Positions 59,451-64,000 of a stretch of DNA of 64,000 nucleotides are shown here, piece by piece. The stretch covers positions 21,694-85,693 of the forward strand of contig NZ_BSTN01000025.1 in NCBI RefSeq assembly GCF_030269545.1. Direction: 5' to 3'. The notes below the pieces were generated by a model. That model worked only from the letters and a program-made list of their open reading frames with translations, did not search any database and was not told the origin of the DNA. Source of the stretch: Actinomadura sp. NBRC 104425. GTDB taxonomy: Bacteria; Actinomycetota; Actinomycetes; Streptosporangiales; Streptosporangiaceae. The translations under genes and the position numbers were made by a program. Within the stretch, counting starts at the first letter, position 1. Every line of letters starts with the position of its first letter.

Positions 59451-60920
59451 ATGGCATGGCAGTTCCGCAAGCTCGGGCCCGGTGAAAACGTCGCGGTGGA
59501 GGCGTCGGGCGACCCGTTCGCGCCGCCCAAGTGGGCGCCGCCGGTGTGGCACATGCCCGAAGGGCTGGTGCTGCTGGTCAACGCGCTGCGGGGCGTGCTG
59601 GCCCTGCTGGTCTTCTGCGTGCGCAACATCGCCCCGTTGTCGCTGGCCGGTGCCCTGGTCTGGCTCGGCTGCTCCTACGGCTGGCCGGTGCCGGTGGGGC
59701 TGGTCGCCATGGCCGGTGCGGGCCTGGGCGGCTGGTGGGCGGCCGACCCTGCCTCGTTCCGGCGGTGGGTGGGCCGGCCGGTGCTGTCGCGCTGGCGCCT
59801 GGTGCGCGTGTACCGGCGTCACTGGCAGCCGGTCATGGTGACGGCGGGCCTGTCGCGCACGCACCGTCGGCGCGAGTACCTGCCCGCGATCATCAAGGTG
59901 CGGTCCGGGCCGACGAGTGATCGGGTGCTGGTGCGGATGCTCAAAGGACAGGCTCCCGACGCCTGGGAAGCGGTGACGGCGAACCTGGCGCACGGGTTCG
60001 GCGCGCACCTGTGCCGGGTCCGCCAGGGGGACCGTCCGGGCCGCGTGTGGCTGGAGTTCGTCCGCAAGGATGCGCTCGCGACCCCTATCCCTGCGCTGCC
60101 GCTGGTGGACGCGGCCGACGTCGACCTGTCCGGGGTTGCGGTCGGGCGGTGCGAGGACGGAAGTCCGTGGCGGCTGCGGCTGCTCGGCACGCACGTTCTG
60201 ATCGCCGGGGCGACCGGGGCCGGCAAGGGGTCGGTGCTGTGGTCGATCGTGCGGGCGGTGCTGCCGCTGATGCTGGCCGGACTGGTCGAAGTATGGGCGA
60301 TCGACCCCAAGCGCATGGAACTGTCCTACGGGCGGGCGCTGTTCGAACGCTACGGCCGGTACGCCTGCGACCCGGACGGCGGCATGGTCGAACTCCTGGA
60401 GGCGGCCGCGCAGGACATGAACGCCCGTGCGCGCGAGTTCGCCGGAGTCACCCGGTCGTTCGTGCCCTCGCATGAGCACCCGTTCCGCATCATCGTGGTG
60501 GACGAGCTGGCGTTCCTGACGGCCTACTGCCCCTCCAAGGATCTGCGGCGGCGGGCCGAGTCGGCGCTTGCCGTCCTCACCACGCAGGGCCGGTCGGTCG
60601 GGTACTGCGTGATCGGGGCCCAGCAGGACGCCCGCAAAGAGGTCAACAACCTGCGCAACCTGTTCCCCACCCGCATCGCGCTGCGCCTGGACGAGGACGA
60701 GCAGGTTGACATGGTGCTCGGCGACGGGTCCCGCGACCGCGGCGCCTACGCCGACCAGATCTCCCCCGTCCCCCGGACCGGCGCGGGCGTCGGATTCGTC
60801 CGGCTGGAGACCTCACCCGACCCGGTACGGGTCCGCGCGGCCTACGTCTCCGACGACGACATCGACGCCATGGTCGCCCTGGCCCTCGGCTCCGGTGCGA
60901 GCGGATCGGAGGCGGCGTGA
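59451..60920 (+). CDS. traB: FtsK/SpoIIIE-type conjugative DNA translocase (TraB/TraSA-like)
   Basis: 489 residues. Two hydrophobic helices near residues 45-105 (LVLLVNALRGVLALLVFCVRN and LSLAGALVWLG) anchor it in the membrane. The motor has Walker A GATGAGKGS (~250-258), Walker B IIVVDELAF (~344-352) and the sensor-like TTQGRSVGYCVIGAQQ. In AICEs the single hexameric translocase moves double-stranded plasmid DNA between mycelia without a relaxase. ATG with GAGGTGATCC upstream; last bases overlap rep (GTGA). Shorter than pSAM2-type proteins are usually recalled to be, but domains are complete. Confidence 0.9.
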   Translation: MAWQFRKLGPGENVAVEASGDPFAPPKWAPPVWHMPEGLVLLVNALRGVLALLVFCVRNIAPLSLAGALVWLGCSYGWPVPVGLVAMAGAGLGGWWAADPASFRRWVGRPVLSRWRLVRVYRRHWQPVMVTAGLSRTHRRREYLPAIIKVRSGPTSDRVLVRMLKGQAPDAWEAVTANLAHGFGAHLCRVRQGDRPGRVWLEFVRKDALATPIPALPLVDAADVDLSGVAVGRCEDGSPWRLRLLGTHVLIAGATGAGKGSVLWSIVRAVLPLMLAGLVEVWAIDPKRMELSYGRALFERYGRYACDPDGGMVELLEAAAQDMNARAREFAGVTRSFVPSHEHPFRIIVVDELAFLTAYCPSKDLRRRAESALAVLTTQGRSVGYCVIGAQQDARKEVNNLRNLFPTRIALRLDEDEQVDMVLGDGSRDRGAYADQISPVPRTGAGVGFVRLETSPDPVRVRAAYVSDDDIDAMVALALGSGASGSEAA

Positions 60921-62623
60921 CCGAGACACTCCCCCTGTTCGGTCAAGGTTCAGAGAGCGCCTCCGGTGAGGTGCCGGTGAACGCCCCTGGTGAGGTGCCG
61001 GTCAAGACGCTGCCTCCGCTGGCGTCTCAGGTCGTGGAAGCGGTCGCGGTGGAACACGGGGTGTGCATCCGGCCGGTTCCGATGCGGCGGGTTGACCTGG
61101 AGACCGGCGAGACACAGATCGTGTCGGTCCCCTGCGGTCACACCCTGGCCTCGGTGTGCCCCACCTGCGCCGAGAAGAAGCGGCAACTACGCGCCCAGCA
61201 GTGCCGCGAGGGCTGGCACCTGGAACACGAACCGGTCATCGAGCGGGCCGACCCGGACGCCTTCCAACGCCACTTGATCGAACTGCGCGCCCAAGCACAG
61301 GCACGCCGCGACCAAGCGGCCACCGACGGCGCCGTGATGGGGGAGGGCGTGGAGTTCTGGGACGGACTCATCGGCGAACTCGACCACGAGATCGCGCGGG
61401 CCGGTGTCGTCGGCACCCTCACGACGGCCAAAGACGGTGAGCCCACCAAGCGGCGTACCCGGTCCACACGGCGGCGTCAGGACGTGGCCGACCTGCCTCG
61501 CCGTCCGGTGGACGCCCGCACGATCGGCAAGGTCTACACCGGACGCGACGGGCAGACCTTCCGGCCCTCGCTGTTCCTGACACTCACCCTCGACTCCTAC
61601 GGCAAGGTTCACTCGGACGGGACGCCGGTCGATCCCACGACGTACGACTACCGGCGGGCTGCGCGGGACGCCATCCACTTCGGCAAGCTCTTTGACCGGT
61701 TCGTGCAGAACCTGCGCCGGTTCGTCGGCTATGACGTGCAGTACTTCGCCACCGTCGAACCGCAACGGCGGCTCGCTCCCCACCTGCACATGGCGATACG
61801 AGGGACGATCTCCCGCGCCGAACTGCGGCAGGTCGTGGCCGCGACCTATCACCAAGTGTGGTGGCCTCCCACCGATCGGGTCGTCTACTCCGGTGAGAAC
61901 CTGCCGGTCTGGCACGCCTCCCCGGACGGCTCCGGCGGCGCCTACGTCGATCCCCGCACCGGTGAAGTACTCCCCACCTGGGATGAGGCGCTAGACGCCC
62001 TCGACCAGGACGACGACGCGCAACCCCTGCACGTGGTGCGGTTCGGGCGGCAGATCGACGCACAGGGCGTCATGGCCGGAACCCCGGAAGCCAAGCGGCG
62101 CATCCGCCACTACCTCACCAAGTACCTCACCAAGAGCATCAGCGAATGCCACCAGGCCGAGACCGACCGCCAGCGCGCGCACGTCGAACGGCTGGCCGAG
62201 GAACTGCGCTATGAGCCGTGCTCCCCAACGTGCGCGAACTGGCTGCGCTACGGCGTCCAGCCCAAGAATCCGCGGCGGGGCCTGGTGCCGGGGTTCTGCA
62301 AAGGCAAAGCGCACCGACGCGAACACCTCGGGTACGGCGGCCGTCGTGTCCTGGTCTCGCGCAAGTGGTCCGGCAAGACCCTCGCCGACCACAAAGCCGA
62401 CCGCGTCGCCTGGGTGCTCGCCCGCCTGGCCGAGGCCGGGATTCCGGCAACCGGCCCCGCCGCCGGCGACCGCCGATACCTGTGGGAACGCGCCAAACCC
62501 GGCGACGGCGACGTCAAACCCGTCACCCATCGAATCCTGCACCTCATCAACGAACGCGTCACACGACGCGAACAACTCAACCAGGCACTCACCGAACTTT
62601 CGGCAACTACGGAGGCAGCGTGA
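60917..62623 (+). CDS. repSA: RepSA-type replication initiator
   Basis: 568 residues. A zinc-finger-like CGHTLASVCPTCAEK motif (~residues 73-86), a rolling-circle HUH signature LAPHLHMAIRG (~285-295), and a later YLTKYLTKS (~398-406) that would provide the nucleophilic tyrosine. This set is that of the actinobacterial RepSA initiators, which excise-replicate AICEs as circles. It starts at a GTG overlapping the translocase stop. The 5' end encodes two GEVPV repeats (ASGEVPVNAPGEVPVK) from 14-base direct repeats. The stop overlaps xis. Confidence 0.9.
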   Translation: MTETLPLFGQGSESASGEVPVNAPGEVPVKTLPPLASQVVEAVAVEHGVCIRPVPMRRVDLETGETQIVSVPCGHTLASVCPTCAEKKRQLRAQQCREGWHLEHEPVIERADPDAFQRHLIELRAQAQARRDQAATDGAVMGEGVEFWDGLIGELDHEIARAGVVGTLTTAKDGEPTKRRTRSTRRRQDVADLPRRPVDARTIGKVYTGRDGQTFRPSLFLTLTLDSYGKVHSDGTPVDPTTYDYRRAARDAIHFGKLFDRFVQNLRRFVGYDVQYFATVEPQRRLAPHLHMAIRGTISRAELRQVVAATYHQVWWPPTDRVVYSGENLPVWHASPDGSGGAYVDPRTGEVLPTWDEALDALDQDDDAQPLHVVRFGRQIDAQGVMAGTPEAKRRIRHYLTKYLTKSISECHQAETDRQRAHVERLAEELRYEPCSPTCANWLRYGVQPKNPRRGLVPGFCKGKAHRREHLGYGGRRVLVSRKWSGKTLADHKADRVAWVLARLAEAGIPATGPAAGDRRYLWERAKPGDGDVKPVTHRILHLINERVTRREQLNQALTELSATTEAA

Positions 62624-62868
62624 GCCCCAAGCGCAACAATGTGGCTCCCCTCGACTCGGACGACCGTCTTCTCACCTACGACCAGGCGGCCGAGATCCTC
62701 AACACCAGTCCGCGGTTCCCCCGACGCCTGGTAGAGGAACGACGCATCCGCTTCGTGCACGTCGGTCGCTTCGTCCGCATCCCCGAATCCGCACTTCGCG
62801 AGTTCATCGCGGCCGGGCTCGTCGAGCCGGTCACCCTTCGTGGGCAGCGCACAAGGAGGGCTGCCTGA
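62620..62868 (+). CDS. xis: Excisionase (MerR-like HTH)
   Basis: 82 residues from a GTG at 62620 with GGAGG close upstream; the start overlaps the rep stop (GTGA) and its stop overlaps the int start (TGATG). Sequence LLTYDQAAEILNTSPRFPRRLVEERR, then VGRFVRIPESALREFI, is a small MerR-type winged helix as in AICE excisionases. Works with Int to excise the element; coupled translation sets their ratio. Confidence 0.85.
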   Translation: MSPKRNNVAPLDSDDRLLTYDQAAEILNTSPRFPRRLVEERRIRFVHVGRFVRIPESALREFIAAGLVEPVTLRGQRTRRAA

Positions 62869-63932
62869 TGGCCGGTAAGCGGCGATTCGGCCGTGTGCGC
62901 AAGCTCCCCTCCGGCCGCTTCCAAGCGCGGTACCGGGGGCCGGACGGCATCGACCGTCCCGCGCCGCACACCTTCGCCACCAAGCGCGACGCCGAACAGT
63001 GGCTCATCCTCAAAGAGGCGGAGATCAAGCGGGGCGACTGGATCGATCCGGACGCGGGGCGGGTGCCCTTCGAGGTCTACGCCAAGCAGTGGATCGATGA
63101 TCGCGTGCTTAAGCCGCGAACGGAGGGCCTGTATCGCAGTCTGTTGCGCAACCACCTGCTTACGACTTTCGGCAGTCTCAACGTCGCTGACATCCGGGAG
63201 GCGGACGTACGGCGGTGGCGCAAGGAGCGGCTCGGGGTCGTCGGGCAGTCCACGGTCGCGAAGGCGTACCAGCTCCTGAAATCGATCATGAACACGGCGG
63301 TGGACGACGAGCTGATCCGCCGGAACCCGTGCCGGATCAAGGGTGCCAGCGTCCCGGACACCCCTGAGCGGGAGGTGATTCCGCTCTCCAAAGTGCTGGA
63401 GATCGCGACCAAGATCCCACCGCGCTATCGGGCGCTTGTGCTGCTGGCGACGTTCGCAAGCCTGCGATGGGGCGAGTTGGCTGCCCTGCGACGGCAACAC
63501 CTCGACCTTGATGCCGGAGTGGTTCGCGTGACGGCTGCGCTCGTCGAGTTGGACGGCGGGAAGCTCCTGGAGGACACACCCAAGTCCCGGGCCGGGTGGC
63601 GTACCGTGGCGCTTCCGGCGGAGATCATCGCTGATCTGCGGGCCCACCTGGAGGAGTTCGCGGAGGAGGGGGCGAACGGGCGGGTGTTCGTGGGGCCTCG
63701 TGGCGGGCCGCTGCGCCGCTCAAGCTTCCGGCGAGTGTGGAACAAGGTACGGGCGGACGTCGGTCTTCCGGACCTGCACTTTCATGATCTGCGACACGTG
63801 GGCAACACGCTGGCGGCGGCGACCGGTGCCAGTCTCAAGGAACTGATGACCCGCATGGGGCACTCCTCGACGCGGGTTGCGTCCACGGAGGTGGTGTACG
63901 AGTTTCCGCAGGTGAAGAGCGTGGCGTCGTGA
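62868..63932 (+). CDS. int: Tyrosine integrase with abnormal C-terminus
   Basis: 354 residues, ATG at 62868 with AAGGAGG upstream. N-terminal arm-binding SAM-like domain (residues ~1-170), catalytic domain with Arg in SLRWGELAAL (~200), HDLRH (~305-309) and the second His in MGHSSTR (His332). In this family the nucleophilic Tyr sits nine residues after that His; here position +9 is Glu341. The sequence after GHSSTR becomes VASTEVVYEFPQVKSVAS, with the nearest Tyr at +12 (Tyr344), and the protein ends early. The relic at 51773 still has the canonical IYQHA ending. The gene is probably damaged at its 3' end by a deletion or recombination. Confidence 0.85.
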   Translation: MAGKRRFGRVRKLPSGRFQARYRGPDGIDRPAPHTFATKRDAEQWLILKEAEIKRGDWIDPDAGRVPFEVYAKQWIDDRVLKPRTEGLYRSLLRNHLLTTFGSLNVADIREADVRRWRKERLGVVGQSTVAKAYQLLKSIMNTAVDDELIRRNPCRIKGASVPDTPEREVIPLSKVLEIATKIPPRYRALVLLATFASLRWGELAALRRQHLDLDAGVVRVTAALVELDGGKLLEDTPKSRAGWRTVALPAEIIADLRAHLEEFAEEGANGRVFVGPRGGPLRRSSFRRVWNKVRADVGLPDLHFHDLRHVGNTLAAATGASLKELMTRMGHSSTRVASTEVVYEFPQVKSVAS

Positions 63933-63993
63933 CGTGAGACGGCCACCGCGTAGATCCTTCGAGATGGATGATCAAGAAGAAGGAGACAACGCG

Positions 63994-64000
63994 ATGGCCG
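63994..64000 (+). CDS. Start of an unidentified gene (cut by window edge)
   Basis: ATGGCCG with AAGGAG nine bases upstream looks like a translation start; only two codons are visible. Its position 60 bases after int shows that no tRNA or att site immediately follows the integrase. Confidence 0.4.

Larger units (their letters stand above)
53034..64000 (+). mobile_element. AICE (pSAM2-type actinomycete integrative element), right end not seen
   Basis: Module order GntR regulator, small genes, TraB/FtsK translocase, RepSA-type initiator, Xis, Int matches pSAM2-type AICEs, with a tRNA-Gly half-site on the left. GC content drops in the 54-56 kb regulator region. Genes from 58375 to 63932 are joined by short overlaps (TGATG, ATGA, GTGA). 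No relaxase or type IV secretion gene is present, consistent with double-stranded DNA transfer by a single translocase. The integrase 3' end is anomalous and the second att is absent, so the right end may be deleted or lie beyond 64000. Confidence 0.85.

Overview
The window is high-GC DNA with GTG/ATG starts and strong AGGAGG-type ribosome sites. It carries chromosomal genes typical of a filamentous, sporulating actinomycete: an RNase E/G with long disordered arms next to rplU, mreBCD-PBP2-RodA, ndk, folC with its DUF4233 partner, valS, clpX-clpP2-clpP1-tig, and a secreted CBM2-FnIII-GH18 chitinase. Gene content and order fit Streptosporangiales (for example a Thermomonosporaceae member such as Actinomadura); the genus is inferred, not proven.

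Region by region. 1-13.4 kb (minus strand): end of rplU, RNase E/G, a DUF2344 protein and its radical-SAM partner, then an elongasome operon transcribed mreB, mreC, mreD, mrdA (PBP2), rodA, with GTGA overlaps joining mreD/mrdA and mrdA/rodA. 13.5-23 kb: ndk, an MFS transporter, DUF4233, folC, a divergent FolC/Mur-ligase paralogue, and valS flanked by two related membrane-anchored proteins. 23.9-31 kb: a NarL-type two-component system, then the Clp protease genes and trigger factor. 31-43 kb: a DMT-type transporter, Tex, a second two-component system, a cupin/MarR divergent pair, the chitinase behind a perfect 21-bp palindrome, a YceI/HxlR divergent pair, a frameshifted zinc-ribbon gene and a small hypothetical. 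42.9-51.2 kb: a TnpB remnant with an omega-RNA-like right end that abuts the stop codon of an FtsX-type ABC permease, its ATPase, an orphan histidine kinase that appears to have lost its response regulator, and a flavin monooxygenase and TetR regulator separated by about 800 bp.

51.2-64 kb is a tRNA-Gly integration hot spot. It holds two small integrase relics, a decayed mini CRISPR-like array, the 3' part of a tRNA-Gly(TCC) with its terminator (attL-like), and then an actinomycete integrative element of the pSAM2 type (AICE). The element carries a 2H-phosphoesterase gene overlapping an XRE/TPR regulator gene, a run of small cargo genes including an RNA-polymerase alpha-CTD-like protein, a GntR (KorSA-like) regulator, a promoter with a perfect 12-bp inverted repeat, three small genes, an FtsK/TraB-type DNA translocase, a RepSA-type initiator, an excisionase and a tyrosine integrase. 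The integrase C-terminus is abnormal: the expected nucleophilic tyrosine position is not tyrosine. No second att site or intact tRNA-Gly is visible before the window ends.

How the parts work together: the left two thirds are housekeeping (translation, cell-wall elongation, folate, protein quality control) with lineage-specific signalling. The right end is mobile, with replication, double-stranded DNA transfer and excision/integration genes in one overlapping operon that is probably repressed by the element's own GntR protein. All family assignments come from reading sequence and motifs; no database search was run.
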